Notes: generated by a model not told the origin, from the sequence alone. A stretch of 64,000 bases of DNA from Moraxellaceae bacterium (GCA_030680295.1 JAUXVU010000023.1:744001-808000), one strand, 5' to 3'. Numbered from the stretch's first letter, positions 43,008 to 52,718 are shown. Numbers and translations: made by a program.

Positions 43008-43482
43008 GCGCCGATCCGTCCTGTTTATCATCAAAAGGATCTAGGCTGTCGAGCTCAGCACGGAAGGCTTTAACGTCTTGGAAGTCGCGGTAGACCGAGG
43101 CAAATCGCACATAGGCGACAGTATCGAGCTGCTTTAATTCGGCCATGACCAGCTCACCGATTTGGCGTGCTTTGACCTCACGCTCGCCACTGGCGCGCAA
43201 TTTATGCAGGATATGATTGAGTGCAGCGTCAATTCGGTCAATGCTGACCGGCCGCTTTTGCAGGGCATGCATCATGCCATTGCGCAGTTTATTGTCATTG
43301 AAAGGCTCACGGGTGCCATCACTTTTGATGACACGCGGAATCACCAGCTCTGCCGTTTCAAACGTGGTAAAGCGCTCACCGCACGACGTACATTCGCGTC
43401 GACGACGAATTTGATCACCCTCAGCCACTAGACGCGAGTCTATGACCTTAGTGTCTTCCGCTTTGCAGAAAGGACAATGCAT
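43000..43482 (-). CDS. nrdR: Transcriptional repressor NrdR
   Basis: NrdR represses ribonucleotide reductase genes in response to ATP/dATP levels. This 160-aa protein has the N-terminal zinc ribbon [17 protein letters not shown] with [12 protein letters not shown] (Cys pairs at 3/6 and about 31/34), then the ATP-cone domain starting [13 protein letters not shown] (about 49-61). E. coli NrdR is 149 aa; the C-terminal tail here ([12 protein letters not shown]) is slightly longer and overlaps ribD. No nrd genes or NrdR boxes were seen in the window. It heads the riboflavin-nusB-thiL-pgpA operon, the usual gammaproteobacterial arrangement. Confidence 0.95.
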   Translation of the reverse strand: MHCPFCKAEDTKVIDSRLVAEGDQIRRRRECTSCGERFTTFETAELVIPRVIKSDGTREPFNDNKLRNGMMHALQKRPVSIDRIDAALNHILHKLRASGEREVKARQIGELVMAELKQLDTVAYVRFASVYRDFQDVKAFRAELDSLDPFDDKQDGSARD

Positions 43483-43521
43483 CGTAAAGAACCACCCTGT
43501 GTTTCATCAATCACAGTGTAC

Positions 43522-43548
43522 GGTATGGACGCCCTAGGCGCCCATACC
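43522..43548 (-). terminator. Hairpin between glyA and nrdR, terminator-like without U-tract
   Basis: GGTATGG (43522-43528) pairs with CCATACC (43542-43548), and after one A/C mismatch CGCC pairs with GGCG around a CTA loop. The hairpin begins 14 bp after the glyA stop. No U-run follows, so it may slow or protect glyA mRNA rather than terminate on its own. Confidence 0.5.
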
Positions 43549-43561
43549 TTAACGCACTACA

Positions 43562-44833
43562 TTAAGCCGAGTAGACCGGATGCAAAGCACAAATGGCTTT
43601 AACCTTGGCAGCAACTGCCGCTTCCACTGCCGCATCACCCTCAGGGTTACGCTGCAGACCTTCAACGACATCCGCAATCCAACCGGCTAATTCAGCACAC
43701 TCAGCCTCATTAAAACCACGTGTGGTCACCGCTGGGGTACCGATACGAATACCGGAAGTTACGAATGGTGAACGTGGATCATTGGGTACCGCATTCTTGT
43801 TAACGGTAATACCGACACGACCCAGCGCTGCATCAGCATCTTTGCCGGTAATGTCTTGCTTGATCAGCGACAACAAGAACAGATGGTTTTCAGTGCCGCC
43901 GGAAACGACATCAAAACCGCGCTCGATAAATACACGTGCCATGGTTTGTGCGTTTTTAACGACTTGCTTTTGATAAGCCACAAATTCAGGGCTCATGGCT
44001 TCTTTAAAGCAAATGGCTTTAGCCGCGATGGCATGCATTAACGGGCCACCTTGGTTGCCAGGAAACACAGCCGAGTTTAATTTCTTTTCAATTTCTTCAT
44101 TGGCACGCGCCAAAATCAAACCTGAACGAGGACCACGCAAGGTTTTGTGTGTTGTGGTGGTGACCACATCAGCAAATGGCACTGGGTTAGGGTAAATACC
44201 CGCAGCAACTAGACCTGCCACGTGCGCCATATCAACAAACAGATAAGCGCCCACTTTGTCAGCAATGGCACGGAAGCGCGCAAAGTCCAACACTTGGGAA
44301 TAAGCCGAGAAACCCGCAATAATCATGCGTGGCTTGTGCTCTACCGCCAAACGTTCAACTTCATCGTAATCAATCAGGCCAGTGTTGGTATCAATACCGT
44401 ACTGCACGGCATTGTAGTTTTTGCCGGAGAAATTCACTTTGGCGCCATGGGTTAAGTGGCCGCCGTGTGCTAACGACATGCCCAATACGGTATCGCCCGC
44501 ACTTAATAAGGCTAAAAATACGGCGCTGTTGGCTTGTGAACCAGCGTGTGGCTGCACATTGGCGTAATCAGCACCAAACAGTTTTTTCGCGCGATCAATC
44601 GCTAACTGCTCAATAACATCCACATGCTCACAGCCACCGTAGTAACGTTTGCCTGGATAACCTTCAGCATACTTGTTAGTTAAACGTGAGCCTTGCGCTT
44701 CCATAACGGCAGGCGAACAGTAGTTTTCCGAAGCGATCAGCTCAATATGCGCTTCTTGGCGCTTATCTTCGGCATCCATCGCCTGAGCGAGTTCCGGGTC
44801 AAAACGTGCAATTGTCTGGTCTGAGCTGAACAT
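43562..44833 (-). CDS. glyA: Serine hydroxymethyltransferase
   Basis: GlyA interconverts serine and glycine with tetrahydrofolate, the main source of one-carbon units, using PLP. The 423-aa protein (E. coli 417) has [21 protein letters not shown] (split at about 28-48), the PLP lysine in [16 protein letters not shown] (about 219-234), and [16 protein letters not shown] 44833 ([15 protein letters not shown]) was selected for GGAG 6 bases upstream and the family N-terminus; two earlier in-frame starts exist. A promoter is visible at 44889-44917. The upstream region has no glycine riboswitch that I can see. Confidence 0.96.
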   Translation of the reverse strand: MFSSDQTIARFDPELAQAMDAEDKRQEAHIELIASENYCSPAVMEAQGSRLTNKYAEGYPGKRYYGGCEHVDVIEQLAIDRAKKLFGADYANVQPHAGSQANSAVFLALLSAGDTVLGMSLAHGGHLTHGAKVNFSGKNYNAVQYGIDTNTGLIDYDEVERLAVEHKPRMIIAGFSAYSQVLDFARFRAIADKVGAYLFVDMAHVAGLVAAGIYPNPVPFADVVTTTTHKTLRGPRSGLILARANEEIEKKLNSAVFPGNQGGPLMHAIAAKAICFKEAMSPEFVAYQKQVVKNAQTMARVFIERGFDVVSGGTENHLFLLSLIKQDITGKDADAALGRVGITVNKNAVPNDPRSPFVTSGIRIGTPAVTTRGFNEAECAELAGWIADVVEGLQRNPEGDAAVEAAVAAKVKAICALHPVYSA

Positions 44834-44888
44834 GGATATCTCCATCGCGGGCGCGAGTCTGGTCAAGGTCTAAGCTGGAAAGTGGCGT

Positions 44889-44917
44889 ATTCTACCGGAA
44901 ACTGTGACGAATGGCAG
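44889..44917 (-). promoter_or_regulatory. Candidate glyA promoter
   Basis: On the reverse strand CTGCCA (-35, 44912-44917) and TAGAAT (-10, 44889-44894) are exactly 17 bp apart and would start transcription about 50 bp before the glyA ATG. The matches are 4/6 and 5/6. Confidence 0.5.
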
Positions 44918-44975
44918 TTGAACTCTTTAATTGCTTTGTATAAGCAACGCTCATGTTACCCCCTAATCAACCCTA

Positions 44976-45003
44976 TTGAATGTTACATTCATTGATGTAA
45001 TAT
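44976..45003 (+). promoter_or_regulatory. Promoter with TTACAT/ATGTAA palindromic operator
   Basis: TTGAAT (44976-44981) and TAATAT (44998-45003) are 16 bp apart. The spacer holds a palindrome TTACAT-TCATTG-ATGTAA (44983-45000) with perfect 6-bp arms, placed where a repressor would block polymerase. It precedes the hydrolase gene at 45037. Confidence 0.55.
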
Positions 45004-45036
45004 TCTGACGCATTATTGATGCCTCCGGAGATCACC

Positions 45037-45957
45037 TTGAACAAGTCTCAGCAATTCGTACAAAGCAGCGATGGCCTGCAGTTGCATGTAGCCACCTATG
45101 GCGACAGCAACTTGAGCCCTTTGGTGTTAGTTCATGGTTATCCCGACAACCATCTGGTTTGGCAACCTGTAGCTGAATTACTCGCCGATCGTTATTTTGT
45201 CATTTGTTATGATGTTCGTGGCGCAGGTCAGTCGCAATCAGGCAAGCGCATTAAAGACTACGCCTTGACACAACTCGCTCACGACTTAAAAGCTGTAGTC
45301 GATACCATCATTCCAGATCGTCGCTTTCATTTGGCCGCCCATGACTGGGGCTCCATTCAAAGCTGGGAATCAGTCACTACCGAAGCACTCCAAGGTCGCA
45401 TCATTTCCTATAGCAGCATTTCCGGTCCTTGCTTAGATCATGTAGGCCACTGGATGCGTCGTCGCCTGATCAATGCCACACCAGCGGCCAGACGCCAAGC
45501 GTTCAAACAATTGATGAGCTCTTGGTACATCATGATGTTCCAGCTGCCTTTACTGGCACCCACACTTTGGCAAGTAGCCGGTCATTACTGGCCCAACTAC
45601 TTAAAACTGCGTGAAGGCATTACAGAGCCGCACCCCAACCCCACACAAACGGCTGACGGCAAAGAAGGTGTGAATCTTTATCGCGCCAATTTCATCGGCA
45701 AGTTGCTGAAACCAGAAATCCGTTATGCACATTGCCCAGTACAGCTCATCGTGCCGAACAAAGATTTCTATGTCAGCACCGCACTATTTGAAGATTTGCA
45801 GGAGTGGGTGCCCGAGCTCTATCGCCGTGATCTCGACGCCAATCATTGGGCACCACTAAGCCACTCAGCACTGGTTGCCGAATGGCTTAATGAGTTTGCC
45901 CAAAGCACTGAACACAACCAAATGACGGACAGCTTAAACGCTGCCCGCATTGCTTAA
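45037..45957 (+). CDS. Epoxide-hydrolase-like alpha/beta hydrolase
   Basis: A 306-aa alpha/beta hydrolase with VLVHGYPDNHLVW (oxyanion-hole HGYP, about 33-45) and LAAHDWGSIQSW (about 105-116). The nucleophile position is Asp in HDWG, the pattern of epoxide hydrolases and haloalkane dehalogenases rather than Ser hydrolases. The His is probably in ANHWAPLSH near the end. TTG 45037 is preferred because GGAG lies 6 bases upstream; ATG 45019 is an alternative. It is followed after 20 bp by the metal-dependent hydrolase gene, so the pair is likely an operon under the palindromic operator upstream. The natural substrate is unknown, perhaps lipid-derived. Confidence 0.8.
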   Translation: MNKSQQFVQSSDGLQLHVATYGDSNLSPLVLVHGYPDNHLVWQPVAELLADRYFVICYDVRGAGQSQSGKRIKDYALTQLAHDLKAVVDTIIPDRRFHLAAHDWGSIQSWESVTTEALQGRIISYSSISGPCLDHVGHWMRRRLINATPAARRQAFKQLMSSWYIMMFQLPLLAPTLWQVAGHYWPNYLKLREGITEPHPNPTQTADGKEGVNLYRANFIGKLLKPEIRYAHCPVQLIVPNKDFYVSTALFEDLQEWVPELYRRDLDANHWAPLSHSALVAEWLNEFAQSTEHNQMTDSLNAARIA

Positions 45958-45977
45958 GCTTGAACCTGTGAGAACTT

Positions 45978-46901
45978 ATGATGAAAACAGTCACTAATCG
46001 TCATTTGCTTAAACCCCGTCGTGTGCAGTTTGACTTTGCGCAAACGCCTTACCATTGGATTCCTAACGATCCTTTCGCCAGTCATCTCATCAATGGCATT
46101 CACATGATTTTGCCAGCGGGCGAATTATGGTTTTGCCGTATTTACAACAAAGCACTGCCGCTGGTGACTGACGACGACCTGCGTTTAGATGTGCAAGGTT
46201 TTATTCGCCAAGAAGCCATTCATGCGCGAGCACACAGTTCTGCACATCCCTACTTAGCTGAGTACGGATTTGAAACTGAATCATTCACTCAGAAAATCAA
46301 CTTTCTATTTGAACAGTTATTGGGTGATGCGCCGCTAGGTCAACCCGCCTTGAGAAAGGTAATTCCCGCCAAGCAATGGTTAATCACACGCGTTGGCATC
46401 ATTGCTGCCATTGAGCATTTCACTGGCTTTTTGGGCCAATGGGCCATGGACAACACCAGTTGGGATAAAGCCGACCCGGTCATGGCTGATCTTTTTAAAT
46501 GGCATTTGGCTGAAGAAGTTGAGCACCGCACCGTCGCTTTTGAACTCTATCAACATCTCTGCATTACCGAGGCTGGCTTTTATCTGTCGCGCCAAGCGTT
46601 AATGGCCTTGGCATTCCCGCTATTTGTTAAGGTGTTGATGGATGGTTATCGCCATTTGGCTCAGCAAGACAATAACGCTTACCAGGGCAAGTTAGCGCAA
46701 CAACCTATTTGGCGATTGCTGCTTGAAATGGAACGCATTGGCAAAAAGTCCGGCAATGTGCCTACCTTTAGTGCTTTTTTGCAGGCGACATCGCGCTGGG
46801 TATCACCAAGTTTTCACCCTATCCATGAAGGGAACACTGAGCAGGCTTTAGCTTACTTAGCAAAATCACCGGCAGCACGAGCTGCAGAAACCCGCCATTG
46901 A
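45978..46901 (+). CDS. Metal-dependent hydrolase, PF10118 family
   Basis: A 307-aa protein of the family named predicted metal-dependent hydrolase (PF10118). It is mostly helical. Candidate metal ligands are seen as FIRQEAIHARAHSSAH (about 75-90), IEHFTGFLG (about 148-156) and HLAEEVEHRTVAFELY (about 175-190), a Glu/His pattern resembling ferritin-like diiron sites. Activity in this family is not established. Two adjacent ATG codons (45978, 45981) are possible starts. It is the second gene of an operon with the epoxide-hydrolase-like enzyme. Such pairs are common in lipid-degrading gammaproteobacteria and actinobacteria (general recollection). Confidence 0.8.
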   Translation: MMKTVTNRHLLKPRRVQFDFAQTPYHWIPNDPFASHLINGIHMILPAGELWFCRIYNKALPLVTDDDLRLDVQGFIRQEAIHARAHSSAHPYLAEYGFETESFTQKINFLFEQLLGDAPLGQPALRKVIPAKQWLITRVGIIAAIEHFTGFLGQWAMDNTSWDKADPVMADLFKWHLAEEVEHRTVAFELYQHLCITEAGFYLSRQALMALAFPLFVKVLMDGYRHLAQQDNNAYQGKLAQQPIWRLLLEMERIGKKSGNVPTFSAFLQATSRWVSPSFHPIHEGNTEQALAYLAKSPAARAAETRH

Positions 46902-46987
46902 CCGGGAAGTGTCAGATTTCCTTGACAGCGGCGGCGGCTCGTGTTGATTTAGTACGCCAACGGACTGAACTAATTTAACGAGCCATC

Positions 46988-49279
46988 ATGCTGTTTGTTG
47001 TTTTATCAGGATTTATTACTGCCCTGTTTGCACCTGCCTTAGTCCGCGTTGCTGACCGACACGCGGGCTTGGCTTTGGCTACCCTGCCCGCCAGCTTATT
47101 TGTCTGGTTTTTGACCCTATTGCCCGAGGTTAACCAAGCCCCGATTCGCTCGGTGCATGAGTGGGTGCCAAGCCTTGGTATCCAGCTCTCGTTTTGGCTA
47201 GATGGCCTGTCCTTGCTGATGGCACTGCTGATCACAGGCATTGGCACACTCATTTTTATTTATGCCGGCACCTATCTTAAGGGTCATCAAGACTTAGGCC
47301 GTTTCTTTGTTTTCCTGCTCAGCTTTATGGCCGCCATGCTGGGCTTGGTACTGTCAGATAACCTCATCAGTTTATTTGTGTTTTGGGAACTGACCAGCAT
47401 CACCTCATTTATGCTGATCGGCTTTAGCCATACCGACGCCAATGCTCGCCGCTGCGCCATGCAAGGTCTGTATGTCACTGTCGGTGGCGGACTGGTGCTA
47501 ATGGCTGGTTTTATTGTGTTTGCCAGCATGGGCGGCAGTTATGAATTGTCTGAACTACTGCAAGATGGCGACCTGATTCGCGATCACGGCTTGTACACAC
47601 TGGCACTGCTACTCATTCTGTGTGGCGCCTTCACCAAATCCGCGCAATTCCCGTTTCATTTCTGGCTGCCCAATGCCATGGCAGCACCAACACCTGTATC
47701 AGCCTATCTGCACTCCGCCACCATGGTTAAAGCTGGCATTTACTTACTGGCGCGACTTAATCCAGGCTTTGGTGGCACTGAGCTGTGGACGCTAATGCTC
47801 TGTGGTGCAGGTGGTATCACCATGTTAATGGGTATTTTCTTGGCAGCACGTCATACCGGCATTAAAAAGGTACTGGCTTACTCCACTATCATGGCGTTGG
47901 GTACACTGACCATGCTCATCGGTATTGGCAGTGACACCGCTATCATTGCCGCCATGACATTCTTGCTCGCGCACTCGCTGTATAAAGGCGCATTGTTCAT
48001 GATCGCCGGCATCATCGATCATGAAGCTGGCAGCAAAGACTTCGCCACCATTGAAGGTCTGCGTCATGTCATGCCATTAACTGCCTTAGCCGCTGGCTTG
48101 GCCGCATTGTCTTTAGCGGGTGTGTTTCCATTTTTTGGCTTTGTCGCCAAAGAGCTACTGTTTGAATCTAGCCTAGGCAGTGCTTCCACGATTCTTATGA
48201 GCGTGACCGTAATGGCCGCTATTTTGGTGGTTGCTGTGGCCTGCTTAGTTGGTATTAAACCGTGGTTTGGGCGTGTCGCCAGCAGTCCAAAAGCTGCCCA
48301 TGAAGCACCATTGGGCCTTTTGCTTGGCCCCGCATTACTAGCCATTCTCAGTCTAGTTTTCGGCTTACAGTCTAGCCTCGTGTCTACCGGCCTTATTGAT
48401 AGTGCTGCCTCGGCTGTTGCTGGCTCTGCACTACAAGCCAAACTGGCGCTTTGGCATGGCGTTAACACCGCGCTCATGATCAGCCTAGTCAGCTTAATTG
48501 TGGGCTATGTCCTGTATCGACAACTCGACCGCTTCCGCGCGTGGACAAACATTAGCGATCGTATTAGTAACTATGGCCCAGAAGCTGCGTTTGACCGCTT
48601 CATGGAAGCGCTAGTACAACTATCAAAAGCACTGACATCATTCTTGCAAAATGGTTATCTTCGTTTCTACCTAATTACTATTTTGTGTACGATGCTGGCT
48701 CTCGTTGGCAGTGTTTTTGTTTTACGCGACATCACCGTTATTAACTTTGCAATAACCGATTTGCTCCTGCACGAAGCGGCCATTTTGTTAGTATTGGTCA
48801 TGTCTGTTGCAACAGCCGTGTTCTCACGCTCACGATTAGCATCCGTTGCCGCGCTCGGTGCAATTGGCTTTACCGTCGCACTCCTCTACGTTCTCTTTAG
48901 CGCGCCAGATGTCAGCATTACCCAAATTTTGGTCGAAACACTGACAGTGATTCTGCTGGTCTTGGTGCTTTATAAGCTACCCGCTTATTTGACGCTTTCC
49001 CCAACAAAAGTTCGCATTCGTGATGCAGTCATTGCTCTGCTCACTGGCTTAACCATGACGCTGCTAATTCTAGCCACCACCGCAACCCGTCACTATGACA
49101 GCATCACCGACTGGTTTATTGAAGCCAGTGTACCGCTGGGTGAGGGTCGCAATATCGTCAACGTCATTTTGGTGGATTTCCGTGCCTTTGACACATTGGG
49201 TGAAATCTTTGTGCTCACACTAGCTGCCATTGGTGTATTTGCAATGATCCGTTTCCGCTCGGAGGATCGCAAAGCATGA
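46988..49279 (+). CDS. mnhA: Na+/H+ antiporter subunit A (Mrp/Mnh)
   Basis: The large subunit of the multi-subunit Mrp antiporter, which expels Na+ for H+ in alkaline or salty conditions. The 763-aa protein has about twenty membrane helices, the complex-I-like core with FWELTSITSFMLIGF (Glu about 136), HFWLPNAMAAPTPVSAYLHSATMVKAGIYLL (split at about 222-252, key Lys) and a C-terminal MbhE/DUF4040-like part (about 640-760). MnhB is separate rather than fused. A TTGACA at 46922-46927 could be the -35 of its promoter; the -10 is weak. It starts a seven-gene operon with 4-bp overlaps. Confidence 0.95.
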   Translation: MLFVVLSGFITALFAPALVRVADRHAGLALATLPASLFVWFLTLLPEVNQAPIRSVHEWVPSLGIQLSFWLDGLSLLMALLITGIGTLIFIYAGTYLKGHQDLGRFFVFLLSFMAAMLGLVLSDNLISLFVFWELTSITSFMLIGFSHTDANARRCAMQGLYVTVGGGLVLMAGFIVFASMGGSYELSELLQDGDLIRDHGLYTLALLLILCGAFTKSAQFPFHFWLPNAMAAPTPVSAYLHSATMVKAGIYLLARLNPGFGGTELWTLMLCGAGGITMLMGIFLAARHTGIKKVLAYSTIMALGTLTMLIGIGSDTAIIAAMTFLLAHSLYKGALFMIAGIIDHEAGSKDFATIEGLRHVMPLTALAAGLAALSLAGVFPFFGFVAKELLFESSLGSASTILMSVTVMAAILVVAVACLVGIKPWFGRVASSPKAAHEAPLGLLLGPALLAILSLVFGLQSSLVSTGLIDSAASAVAGSALQAKLALWHGVNTALMISLVSLIVGYVLYRQLDRFRAWTNISDRISNYGPEAAFDRFMEALVQLSKALTSFLQNGYLRFYLITILCTMLALVGSVFVLRDITVINFAITDLLLHEAAILLVLVMSVATAVFSRSRLASVAALGAIGFTVALLYVLFSAPDVSITQILVETLTVILLVLVLYKLPAYLTLSPTKVRIRDAVIALLTGLTMTLLILATTATRHYDSITDWFIEASVPLGEGRNIVNVILVDFRAFDTLGEIFVLTLAAIGVFAMIRFRSEDRKA

Positions 49280-49704
49280 TGAACAAACCGTCACTCATCC
49301 TTCGCACCACCGGCTTTTTCTTAATGCCGTTGCTGTTTTTATTTTCTATTTTTCTGTTTTTACGCGGCCATAATGAGTCTGGTGGTGGCTTTATTGCCGG
49401 ACTAGTTGCTTCCGCAGCAGTGGCCTTACATTTGTTTTTCAGCGGCATTGCAAGTGCAAAACGCTTACTTGGCTTCGACCCTCGCGACCTCATGGGCGCT
49501 GGGCTTTTAATTAGCTTGGCCAGTGGCTTTATTAGCATGATCTACGGCAAGGCGCTGTTTACCGCAGTCTGGGGCACCGTCAATTTACCCATCTTAGGCA
49601 AAGTAAAAATTGGCACTCCCTTGTTATTTGATCTTGGTGTGTATTTCGTAGTAATTGGTGCCGTTTTAGGCATTCTTCTGAGCTTAGCGGAGGCCGAAGA
49701 GTAA
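49276..49704 (+). CDS. mnhB: Na+/H+ antiporter subunit B
   Basis: A 142-aa membrane subunit of the Mrp complex with four helices. The family phrases are [19 protein letters not shown] (about 5-23), [21 protein letters not shown] (split at about 27-47) and [17 protein letters not shown] (about 120-136). It helps form the antiporter module with MnhA. The ATG overlaps the mnhA stop (ATGA), and its stop overlaps the mnhC start by one base, so translation is coupled along the operon. A second ATG one codon later is possible. Confidence 0.94.
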   Translation: MMNKPSLILRTTGFFLMPLLFLFSIFLFLRGHNESGGGFIAGLVASAAVALHLFFSGIASAKRLLGFDPRDLMGAGLLISLASGFISMIYGKALFTAVWGTVNLPILGKVKIGTPLLFDLGVYFVVIGAVLGILLSLAEAEE

Positions 49705-50051
49705 TGCTTACCCTCATGGCCATCAGCATCGGCTGCCTGTACGCCGCTGCCACTTATATGATTTTGCGCCGCTCCATCGTCAAACTAGTCATTGGCTTGG
49801 TGCTGTTATCAAACGCTGCCAATCTACTTATTTTCACGGTTGCCGGCATGACACGCAAAGCACCACCCATTATTCCAGATGGCATGATGCTGCCGGATGG
49901 GCCCGTTGCCGATCCGCTGGCCCAGGCACTAATTTTGACCGCGATCGTAATTGGTTTTGGTGTGCTCGCGTTTGCAGTAGTGCTTATTCACCGCGCCTAT
50001 GAAGTGGTACAGGCCGATGACATGGATCAGATGAAGGACACCGATACATGA
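49704..50051 (+). CDS. mnhC: Na+/H+ antiporter subunit C
   Basis: A 115-aa NuoK-like subunit with three membrane helices (about 3-22, 27-48, 73-97). [20 protein letters not shown] (about 25-44) and [25 protein letters not shown] (split at about 71-95) are the conserved NuoK/MrpC segments. It is part of the Mrp antiporter membrane arm. TAATG overlap with mnhB and ATGA overlap with mnhD place it inside a tightly coupled operon. The length matches MrpC proteins (about 112-115 aa). Confidence 0.94.
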   Translation: MLTLMAISIGCLYAAATYMILRRSIVKLVIGLVLLSNAANLLIFTVAGMTRKAPPIIPDGMMLPDGPVADPLAQALILTAIVIGFGVLAFAVVLIHRAYEVVQADDMDQMKDTDT

Positions 50052-51553
50052 GGCCGGAAATTGCCCTCCCGATTTTAGTTCCACTCATAGCCGGCGCACT
50101 AAGCCTACTGTGCTGGCGCTCCATTTCTGCTCAACGCGTTATTGGTGTTATCGGCAGCATCGCCATGTTGGTTGCTGCCGGCGTTTTGTTGCATCACGTC
50201 TGGCATGACGGCATTTTAGTTTTGCAATTGGGTAGCTGGCAGGCGCCCTTTGGCATCAGCTTAGTTGCTGACTTACTTGCCGCCATTATGGTGACCTTAA
50301 CCGGCATAGTGTCGGTGTGTACTGCACTGTATTCACTGGCCACCATCAATCGCGACTACACTCATTATGGCTATTACCCACTCATGTTCCTGCTCTTGGC
50401 CGGAGTCAATGGCGCCTTTTTAACCGGCGACATTTTTAACCTGTACGTCTGGTTTGAAGTGATGTTGGTGGCCTCATTTGCCTTGCTGATTTTGGGTGGC
50501 GAGCGCAAACAAATGGAAGGCGCGATTAAATACGTCACTATCAACTTGTTATCGTCTGCACTGTTTTTAACGGCGATTGGCTTGCTATACGGCATGATGG
50601 GCACACTGAACATGGCCGACTTAGGTCAGAAAGTGTCGCAAGTGGAAGACAACGGCATATTAGAAATTGTTGCGGTTTTATTCCTAATTACGTTTGGTAT
50701 TAAAGCCGGTGCTTTTCCTCTGTTTTTCTGGCTGCCAGCGTCCTATCACACGCCAAAAGTCGCGGTCTCTGCACTATTCGCCGGCTTGCTAACCAAAGTT
50801 GGCGTGTACGTTATGTACCGAGTTTTTACCGTTATCTTCCCCATCTCTAGCACAGGCATCATTGAGCCTCTGTTGCTGTGGATGGCGGGCGCGACCATGT
50901 TGGTGGGGGTTTTGGGCGCTGCTGCTCAGTTTGAGTTCCGTCGCATTCTGTCCTTCCACATCATCAGCCAAATTGGTTACATGATTATGGGCCTAGCCTT
51001 GCTGACACCTTTAGCCCTGATTGGTGGGATTTTCTACATCATCCATCACATCATTGTTAAGGCGAACTTATTCTTAATCAGTGGTTTGGTGTTCCGACTT
51101 AAGGGCAGTCACGACTTGTCTCAGCTTGGCGGCTTGTATCGCAGTCATCCAGGGCTAGCTATTCTGTTTTTAATTCCGGCACTTTCACTGGCTGGCTTAC
51201 CACCGTTATCCGGCTTCTTTGCCAAATTCACCATCATCCGTGCGGGCATCGAAGTCGATGCTTGGTGGCTAGTTGGCGTGGCACTTTTTGTCGGCTTTTT
51301 AACTTTGTACTCAATGATCAAGATCTGGGTAGAAGTGTTCTGGAAAGAACAAACGCCCGAAGCTGCAGCTAGCCTTGAGCCACGGCCCGGCCCACATACA
51401 GGGCTTATGGTGTTAAGTATTTCACTAATGGCGGCGATGACTGTGGCGATTGGTTTAGGCGCTGAGCCGGTGTATCTATTAGCCGAAGCTGCGGCACTGC
51501 AACTGCTTAATCCACAGGCATATATTCAAGCCGTATTAGGAGTTCAGCCATGA
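50048..51553 (+). CDS. mnhD: Na+/H+ antiporter subunit D
   Basis: A 501-aa proton-translocating subunit of the complex I ND2/ND4/ND5 family. It has about fourteen helices, [15 protein letters not shown] (key Glu about 138), [36 protein letters not shown] (split at about 223-258, with the helix-7 Lys) and [14 protein letters not shown] (about 379-392). It works with MnhA as the ion-moving core. Both ends overlap neighbours by 4 bp. The length agrees with MrpD (about 490-500 aa). Confidence 0.95.
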   Translation: MRPEIALPILVPLIAGALSLLCWRSISAQRVIGVIGSIAMLVAAGVLLHHVWHDGILVLQLGSWQAPFGISLVADLLAAIMVTLTGIVSVCTALYSLATINRDYTHYGYYPLMFLLLAGVNGAFLTGDIFNLYVWFEVMLVASFALLILGGERKQMEGAIKYVTINLLSSALFLTAIGLLYGMMGTLNMADLGQKVSQVEDNGILEIVAVLFLITFGIKAGAFPLFFWLPASYHTPKVAVSALFAGLLTKVGVYVMYRVFTVIFPISSTGIIEPLLLWMAGATMLVGVLGAAAQFEFRRILSFHIISQIGYMIMGLALLTPLALIGGIFYIIHHIIVKANLFLISGLVFRLKGSHDLSQLGGLYRSHPGLAILFLIPALSLAGLPPLSGFFAKFTIIRAGIEVDAWWLVGVALFVGFLTLYSMIKIWVEVFWKEQTPEAAASLEPRPGPHTGLMVLSISLMAAMTVAIGLGAEPVYLLAEAAALQLLNPQAYIQAVLGVQP

Positions 51554-52023
51554 ACTGCTTTTCGTGGAACTTAATTCTTGCACTGATTTGGGTGGCGATT
51601 AGTGGCACCTTGACCGGTAGCAACTTAGTGCTTGGTTTTGTGGTGGGTTACGCCATTTTAGGCGTGGCACTACGACATGTTCCGGAGTTTGCGCGTTATG
51701 TACGTCGTGTACCTAAAGTTGCTTTGTTCATTGGTTTTTTCATTCGTGAACTGATCATGTCCAACTTAAAAGTGGCCTATGACGTACTCACGCCAAAAGA
51801 CTATATGCATCCAGGCGTAATTGCTGTGCCATTAGAAGCCAAGACTGATGCCGAAATCACCATTGTCGCCAACTTAATTTCCATGACACCCGGCACACTC
51901 AGCCTAGATGTCTCCACCGATCGCCAAGTGATTTATATCCATGTCATGTATCTAGATGATCGTGATGCCGTGCAACGCCACATTAAGTATTTCGAGTCCC
52001 GTGTACTCGAAATCTTGCGCTAA
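51550..52023 (+). CDS. mnhE: Na+/H+ antiporter subunit E
   Basis: A 157-aa Mrp subunit with two or three membrane helices at the N-terminus and a soluble end. Typical phrases are NLKVAYDVLTPKDYMHPGVIAVPLEAKTDAEITIVANLISMTPGTLSLDVS (split at about 73-123), followed by IHVMYLDD. MrpE is required for antiport in several bacteria, though its mechanism is unclear. The ATGA overlap with mnhD shows coupling; mnhF begins 12 bp after the stop with its own GGAG ribosome site. Confidence 0.94.
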   Translation: MNCFSWNLILALIWVAISGTLTGSNLVLGFVVGYAILGVALRHVPEFARYVRRVPKVALFIGFFIRELIMSNLKVAYDVLTPKDYMHPGVIAVPLEAKTDAEITIVANLISMTPGTLSLDVSTDRQVIYIHVMYLDDRDAVQRHIKYFESRVLEILR

Positions 52024-52035
52024 CGGAGATCAAGC

Positions 52036-52311
52036 ATGATTTCATCCGCCGTCTCGATCTCCTATTTTTTAATTAGCTTGGCACTATTAATCATCTTTAT
52101 TCGCTTGGTGCTCGGTCCTACACTGCCGGATCGTGTAGTCGCGTTAGAGTTGATGGCAACCCTAACGCTGGCTTTTATTGGTATCTACAGTATTGACTCT
52201 GGCAAAGACCATTTTCTAGATGTAGGTCTTGTGATTGCTTTGACCTCATTCTTGGCCGCTATTGGTTTTGCCCGATACCTTGAAAAACGAGGTAGTAGTG
52301 ATGTGGACTGA
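52036..52311 (+). CDS. mnhF: Na+/H+ antiporter subunit F
   Basis: A 91-aa Mrp subunit with three membrane helices. The conserved RLVLGPTLPDRVVALELMATLTLAFIGIYSI (split at about 22-52) and the C-terminal FLAAIGFARYLEKRG identify MrpF. In Bacillus and Staphylococcus homologues this subunit is linked to bile-salt or solute efflux as well as antiport. GGAG lies about 8 bases before ATG 52036. Its stop overlaps the mnhG start region by 11 bp. Confidence 0.93.
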   Translation: MISSAVSISYFLISLALLIIFIRLVLGPTLPDRVVALELMATLTLAFIGIYSIDSGKDHFLDVGLVIALTSFLAAIGFARYLEKRGSSDVD

Positions 52312-52672
52312 TATCGTCGTTTCTACCCTATTGATTACTGGGTGTTTATTCATGGTGTTAGCCGCCTTGGGAGCCTTGCGTATGCCAGACCTTCCCATGC
52401 GTATGCATGCCACTACAAAGGCGGGCGCGTTAGGCGTTGGACTGATCATGTTGGCCGTATCGTTACACTATGCACAGGCTGCAGTAACGGCTAAAGCCTT
52501 GAGCATTATTTTGTTTATTTTGCTAACAGCCCCTGTAGCTGCCCACGTTATTGCTCGTGCTGCCTATGTTGCAGGCATTCCGCTCTGGCATAAAATCCGC
52601 TTCGATGAGCTAAAAGGTCGTTATGACCCAAAAACTTCCCATCTCAAAAGCCCCGATCAAGACAACCATTGA
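52301..52672 (+). CDS. mnhG: Na+/H+ antiporter subunit G
   Basis: The 123-aa last subunit of the Mrp complex. Three membrane helices are visible, with the family motif ALGALRMPDLPMRMHATTKAGALGVGLIML (split at about 21-50) and a charged tail. ATG 52301 was chosen because GAGGT lies about 7 bases upstream and it gives the usual MWTDIVVSTLL start; the frame extends back into mnhF but that part is not family-like. It overlaps mnhF by 11 bp. An inverted repeat with a promoter-like loop follows at 52683. Confidence 0.93.
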   Translation: MWTDIVVSTLLITGCLFMVLAALGALRMPDLPMRMHATTKAGALGVGLIMLAVSLHYAQAAVTAKALSIILFILLTAPVAAHVIARAAYVAGIPLWHKIRFDELKGRYDPKTSHLKSPDQDNH

Positions 52673-52682
52673 GAATACACAA

Positions 52683-52718
52683 CAAGCGGCGCCGTCCTCG
52701 GCTATAATGCGCCGCTTG
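52683..52718. promoter_or_regulatory. Inverted repeat with TATAAT in the loop, before ettA
   Basis: CAAGCGGCGC (52683-52692) and GCGCCGCTTG (52709-52718) are perfect 10-bp arms. The 16-nt loop contains GGCTATAAT, continued by GC of the right arm; TATAAT is at 52703-52708. No -35 is found at normal spacing. It ends 26 bp before the ettA start. It may be the ettA promoter, a hairpin closing the mnh operon, or both. Confidence 0.6.

Noticed and set aside
39744-43561. FMN riboswitch in the riboflavin operon
   Set aside because: All intergenic gaps are too short (under 80 bp), and no conserved FMN-aptamer segments are seen.
44834-45036. Glycine riboswitch ahead of glyA
   Set aside because: No tandem aptamer-like pattern; a simple promoter explains the region.
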